From contig CALUVI010000017.1 of assembly GCA_944324185.1 (NCBI GenBank), forward strand, positions 1 through 39,124: a stretch of 39,124 nucleotides of DNA, written 5' to 3'. Every line of letters starts with the position of its first letter. Position 1 is the first letter of the stretch. The notes beneath the pieces were generated by a model. The model ran no database searches and was not told the origin of the DNA. It saw nothing but the letters and a program-made list of their open reading frames with translations. The DNA comes from Candidatus Gastranaerophilales bacterium (lineage in GTDB: Bacteria > Cyanobacteriota > Vampirovibrionia > Gastranaerophilales > Gastranaerophilaceae). Both the position numbers and the translations under genes were made by a program. This document shows, piece by piece, positions 25,714-33,256 of this stretch.

Positions 25714-26079
25714 ATGAAAAAAACATTATCTATCTTAGCTGTACTGGGAATTGTATCAGTTATCGGAACCCAAAGCGCGCAGGCATTCAGCTGGTCAAGC
25801 TTAAATCCTGCATACTGGGGTCACTGTCCTAAGTGCGAAAAGAAAAAATCTGATTGCGACTGCAACAAGAAGTGCGACCCTTGTGAAAAAATATCCCAGC
25901 CTTGCCCTACAGGTGCTGCGGCTCCATGTGATCCTTGCGCTAAAAAGCAGCCTTGTGATCCTTGTGCAAAACAAAAACCATGCGAACCATGCCAGAAAGC
26001 ATTGCCTTGCAACCCGTGCCAGAAACAGACTCAACAGCCTTGCAGTCCGTGTGATAAGCTGCAGCAGATGAACAAGTAA
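25714..26079 (+). CDS. Exported cysteine-rich repeat protein
   Basis: No family is recognised. A clear signal peptide (residues 1-24, cut after AQA) is followed by SWSSLNPAYWGHCPKCEKKK and then near-perfect 9-residue repeats of the type PCDPCAKKQ, PCDPCAKQK, PCEPCQKAL and PCNPCQKQT. Seventeen Cys lie in 97 mature residues, nearly all as CxxC, with many Lys and Pro. This could bind metal, cross-link by disulfides or anchor at the envelope; the sequence does not decide. It has an AAGGAG site, a gene-free upstream region and its own terminator, so it is monocistronic. The DNA repeats suggest recent tandem expansion. Confidence 0.8.
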   Translation: MKKTLSILAVLGIVSVIGTQSAQAFSWSSLNPAYWGHCPKCEKKKSDCDCNKKCDPCEKISQPCPTGAAAPCDPCAKKQPCDPCAKQKPCEPCQKALPCNPCQKQTQQPCSPCDKLQQMNK

Positions 26080-26080
26080 C

Positions 26081-26113
26081 AAAAAATACCATCCATTCCG
26101 GATGGTATTTTTT
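26081..26113 (+). terminator. Terminator after the cysteine-rich gene
   Basis: A 14-bp perfect stem (AAAAAATACCATCC and its complement) with a five-base loop ends in a long T-run. It starts two bases after the stop codon. This is a textbook intrinsic terminator. Confidence 0.92.
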
Positions 26114-26186
26114 TATTTATCCTCTATTTATTTGATTTCAAATTATAAAAAATCCTTTAAACTTGATATATAAATTGGGGAGAGGT

Positions 26187-27056
26187 ATGGTTAGATCAAA
26201 TTTAAAGGAACAGAAGAGTTCAAATAATTTAAAAGTCGTTGATAATAATGCGGTTAAGACTACTGCTTACAGCGATATTAATTTAAAGAGATGGCAGGAT
26301 TATGATTACATAAAGACTGATACTTTATGGGAATTCCCTCAGCGCGCTAAAGAAGGCGGACATTCTAACGAGTATCACGGGAATTATATTCCGCAAATTG
26401 CCCAGCAGGTGTATGAGCGTTTTACAAAAAAGAACGATATTGTTCTTGATTTGTTTTTCGGCTCGGGAACATCCGGTATTGAAGCAATTAATATGCAGAG
26501 AAGATGCATAGGGGTTGAATTAAAAGAAGAGCTTGCAGAATCTGTTTCTGAAAAATTTACTCCGAAACAGCTCGTAACAGATGTTAATATTATTTGTGCG
26601 GATTCAGCCAGCGAAGTTGCTAAAGAAAAGATTCAGGCAAGGCTTGATATTATGGGAAGAAAGCAAGCTCAGTTATTAATGCTACACCCGCCTTATGATG
26701 ATATTATCAAGTTTTCTGATAAAAAAGAAGATTTATCTAATTGTGCAACTACAGAAGAGTTTTATAACCTTTTTGAAAAAGTTGCTAAAAACGGGTATGA
26801 TTTGCTGGAAAAAGGTCGTTTTGCCTGCTTGATTATCGGGGATAAGTACGCAAATTCTCAGCATATACCGCTCGGGTTTGAATGTATGGCGCGAATGAAT
26901 AAACTCGGATTCATTACAAAAGCTATAATTATAAAAGATATTCAAGGCAATGAAAGAGCTAAAGGCAAAACTGCAAATTTGTGGCGTTACAGAGCCTTAG
27001 CCGGCGGCTTTTATATCTTTAAGCATGAATATGTAATGATATTCCAGAAAAAGTAA
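26187..27056 (+). CDS. Orphan site-specific DNA methyltransferase
   Basis: This 289-residue protein has the AdoMet-binding motif I DLFFGSGTSGIEA near residue 88, CIGVEL next, and catalytic motif IV HPPYDD near 167. The order I then IV, with HPPY in place of (D/S)PPY, indicates an amino-methyltransferase making N6-methyladenine or N4-methylcytosine. WEFPQRAKEGGHSNEYHGNYIPQI before motif I is a feature shared with other bacterial stand-alone modification enzymes. No restriction gene lies nearby, so it is an orphan. I chose ATG 26187 (GGGGAGAGG just upstream) over TTG 26163. The target site is unknown. Confidence 0.85.
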   Translation: MVRSNLKEQKSSNNLKVVDNNAVKTTAYSDINLKRWQDYDYIKTDTLWEFPQRAKEGGHSNEYHGNYIPQIAQQVYERFTKKNDIVLDLFFGSGTSGIEAINMQRRCIGVELKEELAESVSEKFTPKQLVTDVNIICADSASEVAKEKIQARLDIMGRKQAQLLMLHPPYDDIIKFSDKKEDLSNCATTEEFYNLFEKVAKNGYDLLEKGRFACLIIGDKYANSQHIPLGFECMARMNKLGFITKAIIIKDIQGNERAKGKTANLWRYRALAGGFYIFKHEYVMIFQKK

Positions 27057-27069
27057 TTCAGGTTTTGGT

Positions 27070-27357
27070 ATGCTAAAACAAACTCCGGAGGGTATTTTAA
27101 TAAAGGTAAAAATCGTTCCTAATTCTTCTAAAAATGAAATAATTAAGGAAGAAGAATTTATTAAAATAAAAGTTACAGCCCAGCCCGTAGAAAACAAAGC
27201 AAATAAAGCGCTGATAGAATTCCTATCAAAACAGTTTAAACTGCCAAAATCTAATATAGAAATTGTTCGCGGCGGAAACTCAAAAGATAAAACAATATTT
27301 TTATCAACTACAGATGAAAATAAGAAATCAAGTATAATTTCGCAATTGACAAAATAG
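27070..27357 (+). CDS. UPF0235/YggU family (DUF167) protein
   Basis: The 95 residues match the small YggU family: KVKIVPNSSKNEI near residue 15, IKVTAQPVENKANKALIEFLSKQF in the middle, and IEIVRGGNSKDKTI toward the end. Structures exist for this fold but its biochemical role is not established. It starts 13 bases after the methyltransferase stop, so co-transcription is likely. Confidence 0.9.
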   Translation: MLKQTPEGILIKVKIVPNSSKNEIIKEEEFIKIKVTAQPVENKANKALIEFLSKQFKLPKSNIEIVRGGNSKDKTIFLSTTDENKKSSIISQLTK

Positions 27358-27400
27358 CTTAAAAAATATACTATAATATATAAAGAGGAAAAGGTGTGGT

Positions 27401-27703
27401 ATGCATAAGCGCTGGTATGACATAGATCCGACGGTTAGTCTGGCTGTAAGTTTGATGAGAAATGCAAATATAATGACGCAGTATGATTGTGCGGAATTAA
27501 TTGTTAAACGCTCAAAAGAAAACGGAATTGATTTAGCCGACAACATTCTGACGGATGCTTTTTCATACGTATTAAGACGCTGGTATGATACTGACCAGAA
27601 AATAGCCGAAGCTTTTGAATATTTGAAGTGCCTGCCTCAGAGTGTACAGAAGGAAGTGGCGCTTGAACTTATAACTTTGCTTCAGGAAGCTGAAACAAGA
27701 TAA
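27401..27703 (+). CDS. Small unknown protein with repeated RWYD motif
   Basis: No family is recognised. The 100 residues are predicted helical and contain the same motif twice: RWYDID at 4-9 and RWYDTD at 60-65, each followed by a similar helix (SLAVSLMRNA and KIAEAFEYLK). This suggests two related helical units. No signal peptide or membrane segment is seen. The next gene, a cation antiporter, starts one base after its stop, so the two are probably translated from the same message. Confidence 0.75.
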   Translation: MHKRWYDIDPTVSLAVSLMRNANIMTQYDCAELIVKRSKENGIDLADNILTDAFSYVLRRWYDTDQKIAEAFEYLKCLPQSVQKEVALELITLLQEAETR

Positions 27704-27704
27704 A

Positions 27705-29021
27705 ATGACGACTATTATAAATTTATGCACAAATCCGGCTTTTATATCCATAATCTTATTATGCATTTTGTGCGTTAGAAAAATAAATGTATTGCTGGCA
27801 ATTATTATCTCTACCCTTGCTGCCGGATATGCGGCAGGGCTTAACAGTACACATATTATGAATACATTTATATCCGGAATGGGCGGAAATTCCGAAACTG
27901 CACTGAGTTATATTTTGCTCGGAGCTTTTGCTGCAACTATGGCGCATTCAGGTTTCACTGATGTAATCTCAAATAAAATAACCGGAGTTGTTAAAGGCAA
28001 GAAAATGCTTCTTTTAACTATTCTTACTCTTATTGCAATGGCTTCGCAAAACATAATTCCGATTCATATAGCATTTATACCTATTATAATACCGCCGCTG
28101 TTGGGGATAATGAATAAACTTCAAATAGACCGGCGCGCGGTTGCCTGCGTTCTCGCATTCGGTTTGAAGATGCCTTATATTGTAATTCCGGCAGGATTCG
28201 GACTTATTTTCCAGAACCTTATTGCCGATAATATGGTTCAAAACGGAGTAAATATAGCGAGAGGCGATATTTGGAAAGACACGTTAATTCTCGGCTTTGG
28301 TATGCTGGCAGGACTCTTAATATCTGTATTCATAACATACAGGAAACCTCGTATTTATGAGGACAAAAGTGTTTTAACAGAAACCAGTCCCGATTCTAAG
28401 TTCTTACCAAAACACTGGCTTGTTGTACTTGCAGCCGTCGTTACATTTGTCGTACAGCTTGTAACTAAATCTCTGCCGCTCGGCGCGCTTGTCGGACTGG
28501 GGATTATTTTCTCTTTTAAAGTCATTCCGCAGGATAAAATGGATCATATGATGAATGAAGGCGTTTATTTGATGGGATATATAGCGTTTGTAATGCTCGT
28601 TGCTGCCGGATTTGCAGATGTTCTTAAAGAAACGGGGGCAATAGAGAAGCTTGTAAATACAATTCTTCCGCTATTGCCTGCAAATATCTATATAACCTCT
28701 CTCATAATCCTAATAATAGGGCTTTTTATAACAATCGGAATCGGAACATCTTTTGGTACAATACCTATTCTTGCTGTACTGTTTGTACCTGTATGTATAA
28801 AGCAAGGGTTCAACGTCCCGCAAATGGTCGTACTTCTTGCGGCAGCAGCAGCCTTAGGTGATGCAGGTTCTCCTGCTTCCGACACAACACTCGGTCCGAC
28901 ATCTGGATTAAATGCAGACGGACAGCATAATCACATCTACGATACCTGTATTCCGACTTTTCTGCATTACAACATTGCGTTAATATTATTCGCCTTACTT
29001 GGAATCTGGTTATTTCATTAA
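27705..29021 (+). CDS. YuiF-type Na+/H+ antiporter family protein
   Basis: This 438-residue inner-membrane protein has about 11-12 hydrophobic helices. The signature near residues 384-410 (GDAGSPASDTTLGPTSGLNADGQ, then HNHIYDTCIPTFLHYNI) is highly characteristic of the YuiF/Na+-H+ antiporter family in the ion-transporter superfamily. GIGTSFGTIP near 345 is another conserved helix hairpin. Substrate by homology is cation/proton exchange; some relatives may carry amino acids. The start has little Shine-Dalgarno, in keeping with coupling to the gene one base upstream. It converges with the coiled-coil gene, their stops being adjacent. Confidence 0.85.
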   Translation: MTTIINLCTNPAFISIILLCILCVRKINVLLAIIISTLAAGYAAGLNSTHIMNTFISGMGGNSETALSYILLGAFAATMAHSGFTDVISNKITGVVKGKKMLLLTILTLIAMASQNIIPIHIAFIPIIIPPLLGIMNKLQIDRRAVACVLAFGLKMPYIVIPAGFGLIFQNLIADNMVQNGVNIARGDIWKDTLILGFGMLAGLLISVFITYRKPRIYEDKSVLTETSPDSKFLPKHWLVVLAAVVTFVVQLVTKSLPLGALVGLGIIFSFKVIPQDKMDHMMNEGVYLMGYIAFVMLVAAGFADVLKETGAIEKLVNTILPLLPANIYITSLIILIIGLFITIGIGTSFGTIPILAVLFVPVCIKQGFNVPQMVVLLAAAAALGDAGSPASDTTLGPTSGLNADGQHNHIYDTCIPTFLHYNIALILFALLGIWLFH

Positions 29022-29453
29022 TTAACCGTTCAATCCGTAATTGAAGTCTTCCTGAATGTTGCTTGAAAGCATTGACTTCAAAGATTCCATATAAGCGTTA
29101 ACTTCTTCCAATTCAGCACTTGCTGTAGTTATTTGAGCGTCAACAGCTGTTTCCCAGGCAGTTAGCTCGTCGAACTGTTCCTGGAATTTAGCTGTTAATT
29201 TATCCATTTCTTCTTCAAAATCAGGGATTTCTGTATAATCAGTATATAATTCCTGCAAGCTGGCGTCGCCGTCAAACATTTCTTTAAAATATTCTCTGAT
29301 GGAGCGTGTCTCAGCATTTTTAAGAGACTGAACATCGCCTTGAGAATAAGAAGCTAATGTTTTCTGAGCCTGATATTCAGTTATTTCAAGATTTAACTGA
29401 TTCCTTCTCAGCTTATAGCTCAATAATGTTTCGTGTAAATTTGCGATTGCCAT
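29022..29453 (-). CDS. Unknown coiled-coil protein
   Basis: No family is recognised. The 143 residues are acidic and almost wholly helical, with heptad-like patterns in the first 35 residues and again from 80 to 125 (FEEEMDKLTAKFQEQFDELTAW). There are no membrane segments and no signal. The shape recalls small secretion- or appendage-associated coiled-coil proteins, but no specific motif supports that. GGTGAG precedes the ATG. The stop codon abuts that of the antiporter on the other strand, with no room for a terminator between them. Confidence 0.7.
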   Translation of the reverse strand: MAIANLHETLLSYKLRRNQLNLEITEYQAQKTLASYSQGDVQSLKNAETRSIREYFKEMFDGDASLQELYTDYTEIPDFEEEMDKLTAKFQEQFDELTAWETAVDAQITTASAELEEVNAYMESLKSMLSSNIQEDFNYGLNG

Positions 29454-29541
29454 CTTATCTCACCATCTTTTTAGTCTTACATATATATAAAGTATTTAAT
29501 AATGATATGATTTCAACCGCTTTTAAAATTGTTACAAAAGT

Positions 29542-30015
29542 TTACAATTCTTTTAAATTTTCCTGCTTGTAAGCTTGAACGGCAAGAGTATCGCAGCGTT
29601 CGTTAAATTCATGTCCGGCATGCCCTTTAACCCAGACAAATTCGACCTCATGTTTTTCTTTTGCACTAAGAAGTCTTTTCCACAAATCAACATTTTTAAC
29701 AGGGGTTTTTCCGGCAGTTTTCCAGCCTTTTTTAATCCAGCCTTCAATCCAGTGGTTGTTAAAAGCATCTACTACGTATTTGCTGTCTGAATATAAAGTA
29801 ACCGAGCATGGCTTTTTTAAAGCTTCAAGCCCTACGATTACCGCCATCAATTCCATTTGATTGTTTGTAACACACTTAAACCCTTCCGAGAGTTCTTTTT
29901 CGTGAGTTATTCCGTTGGCGTCTTTATGAACTAAAATGGTGCCATAGCCTCCGGGTCCCGGATTTCCGCTACAAGCACCATCTGTATAAATATTAACTTT
30001 AATCTTATTTTCCAC
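29542..30015 (-). CDS. rnhA: Ribonuclease HI
   Basis: This enzyme cuts RNA in RNA-DNA hybrids, removing primers and R-loops. The four catalytic acids are present: Asp12 ([17 protein letters not shown]), Glu55 (NNQMELMA), Asp77 (YSDSKYV) and Asp142 (NERCDTLA). His132 (VKGHAGH) and the basic handle region ([16 protein letters not shown]) are present too. At 157 residues it is like the E. coli enzyme. It starts with GTG directly after the TAA of the upstream gene (TAAGTG) without a clear ribosome-binding site, so translation is probably coupled. Confidence 0.96.
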   Translation of the reverse strand: MENKIKVNIYTDGACSGNPGPGGYGTILVHKDANGITHEKELSEGFKCVTNNQMELMAVIVGLEALKKPCSVTLYSDSKYVVDAFNNHWIEGWIKKGWKTAGKTPVKNVDLWKRLLSAKEKHEVEFVWVKGHAGHEFNERCDTLAVQAYKQENLKEL

Positions 30016-30297
30016 TTATGCAGCAACACCTTTAATTTCAGAAATAAGATATTTAGCAACCCATTCAAAATCCTTATTGCTGCTTGCAGCTTTTTTAAGG
30101 TATTCAACAGAAGCTTCACCGATTCTTATAAGAGTCATTGCAACAACACCGCGTTTAACGCCTCTTACAACTTGAAGCTGGTGAACAAGTTCCGGCACTA
30201 CAGCTTTGCCCTGATCAACAAGAATATTTTCAATTTTATTTTTAGTTGTATTGTCTGCTGTTTCTAATTTGCCAAGAATTTCTTCTACTGATTGCAT
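30016..30297 (-). CDS. Small HEAT-like helical protein upstream of rnhA
   Basis: This 93-residue protein is all helical. A stretch such as GKAVVPELVHQLQVVRGVKRGVVAMTLIRIG resembles a pair of HEAT/PBS-lyase-like repeats, usually protein-protein interaction units. The function is unknown. I chose ATG 30297 because AAGGAG lies six bases upstream; an upstream ATG would include that site in the coding sequence. Its stop touches the rnhA start, making a two-gene operon. Confidence 0.75.
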   Translation of the reverse strand: MQSVEEILGKLETADNTTKNKIENILVDQGKAVVPELVHQLQVVRGVKRGVVAMTLIRIGEASVEYLKKAASSNKDFEWVAKYLISEIKGVAA

Positions 30298-30516
30298 TTT
30301 ATTCTCCTTCATATTTACTTTATCCTTTGCAATTTTATTATATACTGATTTTTTATAAAAATCGGATTTCCTTACATAATCTTAATATGGATTGTGAAGA
30401 TATGTAACATTGAATTCAGTGATTATACAAAGTTAGCCCCTCTCCGGGGTAAAGGTATAGGTTTGGTATGTAATTCTACAAGCAGGACGTTCTAGCATAG
30501 AGAGGGGAGGCGCGTT

Positions 30517-30744
30517 GATGTTCTATCATTTACCCCCTCCCTACCCCTCCCCGCTGGAGAGGGAACGTGCGCTGATGTTCTATTATTTACCCCCTCCCTA
30601 CCCCTCCCCGTTGGAGAGGGAACGTGCGTTGATGTTCTTTCATTTACCCCCTCCCTACCCCTCCCCGCTGGAGAGGGAATGTGCGCTGATGTTCTATTAT
30701 TTACCCCCTCCCTACCCCTCCCCGTTGGAGAGGGAATGCGCGTT
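30517..30744. repeat. 57-bp tandem repeat, four units
   Basis: Units start at 30517, 30574, 30631 and 30688, each beginning GATGTTCT and containing TTTACCCCCTCCC and CCCCTCCCCG ... GGAGAGGG. A degenerate fifth start (GTCGTTCG) is at 30745. Units differ by a few bases, with alternating GCTGGAG/GTTGGAG, consistent with duplication of two-unit blocks. The period is a multiple of three, so reading frames pass through on both strands. Confidence 0.92.
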
Positions 30745-30830
30745 GTCGTTCGATTGTTCATCAACCCCTCTCCCTAACCCTCACCCACAAGGGGCGAGGG
30801 GATGCGCATTGTCGTTCGATTAACGCATTT

Positions 30831-30902
30831 CCCCTCTCCCCTTTGTGGGAGAGGGAGCAGATGTGCTTGAGCTGTGCGAAAGCTACAGATGCGGGTGAGG
30901 GG
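30831..30902 (-). repeat. MITE-like dispersed element, copy D (72 bp, inverted)
   Basis: On the minus strand it begins CCCCTCACCCGCATCTGTAG and ends CTCTCCCACAAAGGGGAGAGGGG, the same end plan as copies A-C. The interior is different (AGCTTTCGCACAGCTCAAGC). It directly follows the tandem repeat. Confidence 0.65.
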
Positions 30903-31255
30903 TTAAATTGATTGATTATACAAGTAACAGGTCGGGCTTTAACCCAACAAAAATTCTGGTAGTGTGCAGCTTGCTCCACAAGAGTTATTGTAAGGCAGCG
31001 CCTGAGCTGTAGAAATGCAGGTTTACTTACCAAAATGCAGTCATTGCAGGTTCACTTCAAGACTGAAATACATTCCCCCCCCCGGGGCGAAGGAGGGAAA
31101 AAATTTCTTTGCTCCGGTTCATTTTGTAACAATTTCTTAATATTCATGCGAAAAAGTGTAAAAAGTACAAATTTTTTGTTTTTTATAGTAATATATAGAA
31201 GTTAGTAAAATTTGATTGGTGTTGTATAACACCGGTAGTAAAGGAGGCACATGAA

Positions 31256-31714
31256 TTGACAATTGTATCATCTTCACTCGACGAGCTTGAAAAGCAGAAC
31301 TTGGACAGAGTAAACTTAGGACAGCATGTCCTGGCAGAATTTTTTGAGTGTGATCCAAACATTCTTAACAGTAATGACAAAGTAGAAAAGTACATGATAG
31401 ACGCAGCTCTTGAGTGCGGTGCAACAATCGTTCAAAAGTGCTTTCATATGTTTAATCCGTACGGTGTCAGCGGTGTTGTAATAATTTCAGAGAGTCATCT
31501 TGCAATACATACATGGCCTGAATTAGGGTATGCTGCAGTAGACTTATTCACCTGCGGAACAAAATGCGACCCTAAGGTTGCTTATGAATTTTTGAAAAAG
31601 AAATTCAATTCTAAAAAGGCTTCATTTACAGAGCTTAAGAGAGGTATTATTGACAGAGAGACTCTTAAACTCGCCGAACAGCCTTTTGAAATTGCAGAAC
31701 AATTTGAAGGCTAG
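31256..31714 (+). CDS. speD: S-adenosylmethionine decarboxylase proenzyme
   Basis: This pyruvoyl enzyme decarboxylates S-adenosylmethionine to supply aminopropyl groups for spermidine. The proenzyme cuts itself before Ser80 in SESHLAIHTWPE, and Ser80 becomes the pyruvoyl group; His85 and Cys100 (FTCGTKC) are the other catalytic residues. At 152 residues it belongs to the short bacterial class. The start is a TTG eight bases after a strong AAGGAGG. An ATG-AAT-TGA at 31251 lies between the two and overlaps the start. speE is not adjacent. A terminator follows. Confidence 0.93.
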   Translation: MTIVSSSLDELEKQNLDRVNLGQHVLAEFFECDPNILNSNDKVEKYMIDAALECGATIVQKCFHMFNPYGVSGVVIISESHLAIHTWPELGYAAVDLFTCGTKCDPKVAYEFLKKKFNSKKASFTELKRGIIDRETLKLAEQPFEIAEQFEG

Positions 31715-31737
31715 ATGGAGTGATAGTATAAACTTGA

Positions 31738-31767
31738 AAAAGACCGGATTAAATTTTCCGGTCTTTT
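31738..31767. terminator. Terminator between speD and the radical-SAM gene
   Basis: An 11-bp perfect stem (AAAAGACCGGA and its complement) with an A/T-rich loop ends in TTTTATTTAT on the plus strand. It touches the stop codon of the minus-strand gene at 31766, so it probably ends both converging transcripts. Confidence 0.85.
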
Positions 31768-33256
31768 ATTTATGATTTCGTCTGCATAATCTTTTACATT
31801 CTTTTAATAAAAGAGATTTATCCGGCGTCATTGTTATTGCATCCCACGGTAAATCTTCATTAAAATCAAACTCATCTTTAACTTTTATATTCAAATCCTT
31901 AAGCGCAGATTTGTACGCTCCGATTTTTCCGCCGCGCTTATAAACTTCTGCAAGAAAAGGCGCTAGTTCGCTGCCGCCGCGTGATAACACACTCTGCCAG
32001 TAATCCCATTTTGCACTTGAAAACTTGGATGCTATTCCGAGTTTTCTGAATTCTTTTTCAAGATACTTTTGTTTATTCTCCAGTGTTTTTGTATCCTCTC
32101 TTTTTGACCACTGGAGCGGGGTATGAGGTTTTGGAACAAAAGTGGAAAACGAAAATTCTATATTAAACCCCTTATTTTCATCCTTTATCAGTTTGCCGAG
32201 CCGCAAAAATTCATCTATATCGGCTGGCGTTTCTGTCGGAATCCCTATCATTGAATAAATTTTTAACCCTTTTAATCCGTTTTCTTTTGCTATTTTTACC
32301 GCATTAAGAATTTGTTCTTCCTTAAGGTTTTTGTTTATAAACCGGCGAAGTCGTTCGCTTGCAGCTTCAATGGCAATTGTGGAATGCTTCTGTCCGCCTT
32401 TTACCAGAGTCCTAACCATATCAGGAGTAACAGAATCTGTTCTGAGAGAGGAAATTCCGAGTTCTATATCAATCCCTTCATCCATTTTATTTTCAAGATA
32501 TTTCATAATATCGTTAAATCGTGGATGAGCGCTTATTTGAGCGCCGAGAAGCGCAATTTTGTTTGTATATTTTAATCCCAGCTCTATTGCTTCAATTATT
32601 TTTTCATATTCATAATTTCTGAAAGGCAGATTTGTATATGAGGCAGTACAGAATGCACACCGGTTCATACATCCGCGAGCAATTTCTATTATAAAAGTAT
32701 TTTTAAAATACCCTTTATCGCTTAAAATTGGAGTATAAATTACTTCTTGAAGTCCGACGGTTGCTTTTTTTGCAGGACTGCCGGCTATGTAAACCCCTTC
32801 TACATCTTTTATTAATTCCAGCGCCTCCTGTTTGGAGTGATTTTTCAATATATCAAGAATTTTTTTAAAGCTTTCTTCCCCGTCTCCTATCAGCATAAAA
32901 TCAAAAAATGCCTCATAAGGACGTGGATTTGTTGTAATTACAGGACCGCCTGCAAAAACCAGCGGGTCGTTTTCGTCTCTTTCGTTTGCATAAAGTGGTA
33001 TATCCATTTTCTCCAGAGTTTCAAAAAAACCGATAAAATCAAAGTCAAAAGACATTGAAAAAGCTATGCTTCCGGCATTTTTAACCGAAGGGATATTGTC
33101 CGTTGAAGATCTGACTGCATTTATCCCCTCTGTTGTGCTTGCAATTTTATACAGCCATAAATAACCTAAAGATGCGAGCGCAAACTCTTCTATGGCAGGA
33201 TATGCCATAATCAGATTATAATTGCCAGAGAGAGGTTTATACAAATACTTTTCCAT
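31766..33256 (-). CDS. Radical SAM protein, TIGR03960-like
   Basis: The 496 residues have an N-terminal region resembling a cobalamin-binding Rossmann fold (MAYPAIEEFALASLGYLWLY, FAGGPVITTNPRPYEAFFD, FMLIGDGEE) and then a radical-SAM core with the cluster motif CMNRCAFC near residue 195. FSTFVPKPHTPLQW near 390 is shared with the B12-binding radical-SAM family that includes TIGR03960. The reaction is not known. It starts directly after the stop of the AI-2E-type permease gene, so the two form an operon with coupled translation. Confidence 0.8.
   Translation of the reverse strand: MEKYLYKPLSGNYNLIMAYPAIEEFALASLGYLWLYKIASTTEGINAVRSSTDNIPSVKNAGSIAFSMSFDFDFIGFFETLEKMDIPLYANERDENDPLVFAGGPVITTNPRPYEAFFDFMLIGDGEESFKKILDILKNHSKQEALELIKDVEGVYIAGSPAKKATVGLQEVIYTPILSDKGYFKNTFIIEIARGCMNRCAFCTASYTNLPFRNYEYEKIIEAIELGLKYTNKIALLGAQISAHPRFNDIMKYLENKMDEGIDIELGISSLRTDSVTPDMVRTLVKGGQKHSTIAIEAASERLRRFINKNLKEEQILNAVKIAKENGLKGLKIYSMIGIPTETPADIDEFLRLGKLIKDENKGFNIEFSFSTFVPKPHTPLQWSKREDTKTLENKQKYLEKEFRKLGIASKFSSAKWDYWQSVLSRGGSELAPFLAEVYKRGGKIGAYKSALKDLNIKVKDEFDFNEDLPWDAITMTPDKSLLLKECKRLCRRNHK

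Larger units (their letters stand above)
30313..31255. other. Repeat-filled 940-base spacer before speD
   Basis: I find no believable gene. The order is: a short A/T-rich promoter-like stretch, a GGGGTAAA octamer (30446), the 57-bp tandem repeat (30517-30744), compact CCCTCTCCC-type elements (30766-30802), MITE-like copy D (30831-30902), a C-rich run (about 31075-31083), and the speD upstream region with A/T-rich -10-like sequences and AAGGAGG at 31241-31247. Frames that stay open through the repeat on both strands are by-products of its 57-bp period. Confidence 0.75.

Noticed and set aside
30492..30823. Open frames on both strands with PSPxGRG or LPPPYPSPLERE repeats
   Set aside because: They exist because the repeat period is 57 bp; they lack ribosome-binding sites, and similar phantom proteins are common where CCCTCTCCC-type repeats occur.
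30517..30902. CRISPR array
   Set aside because: The units are contiguous 57-mers without unique spacers, and there are no cas genes.
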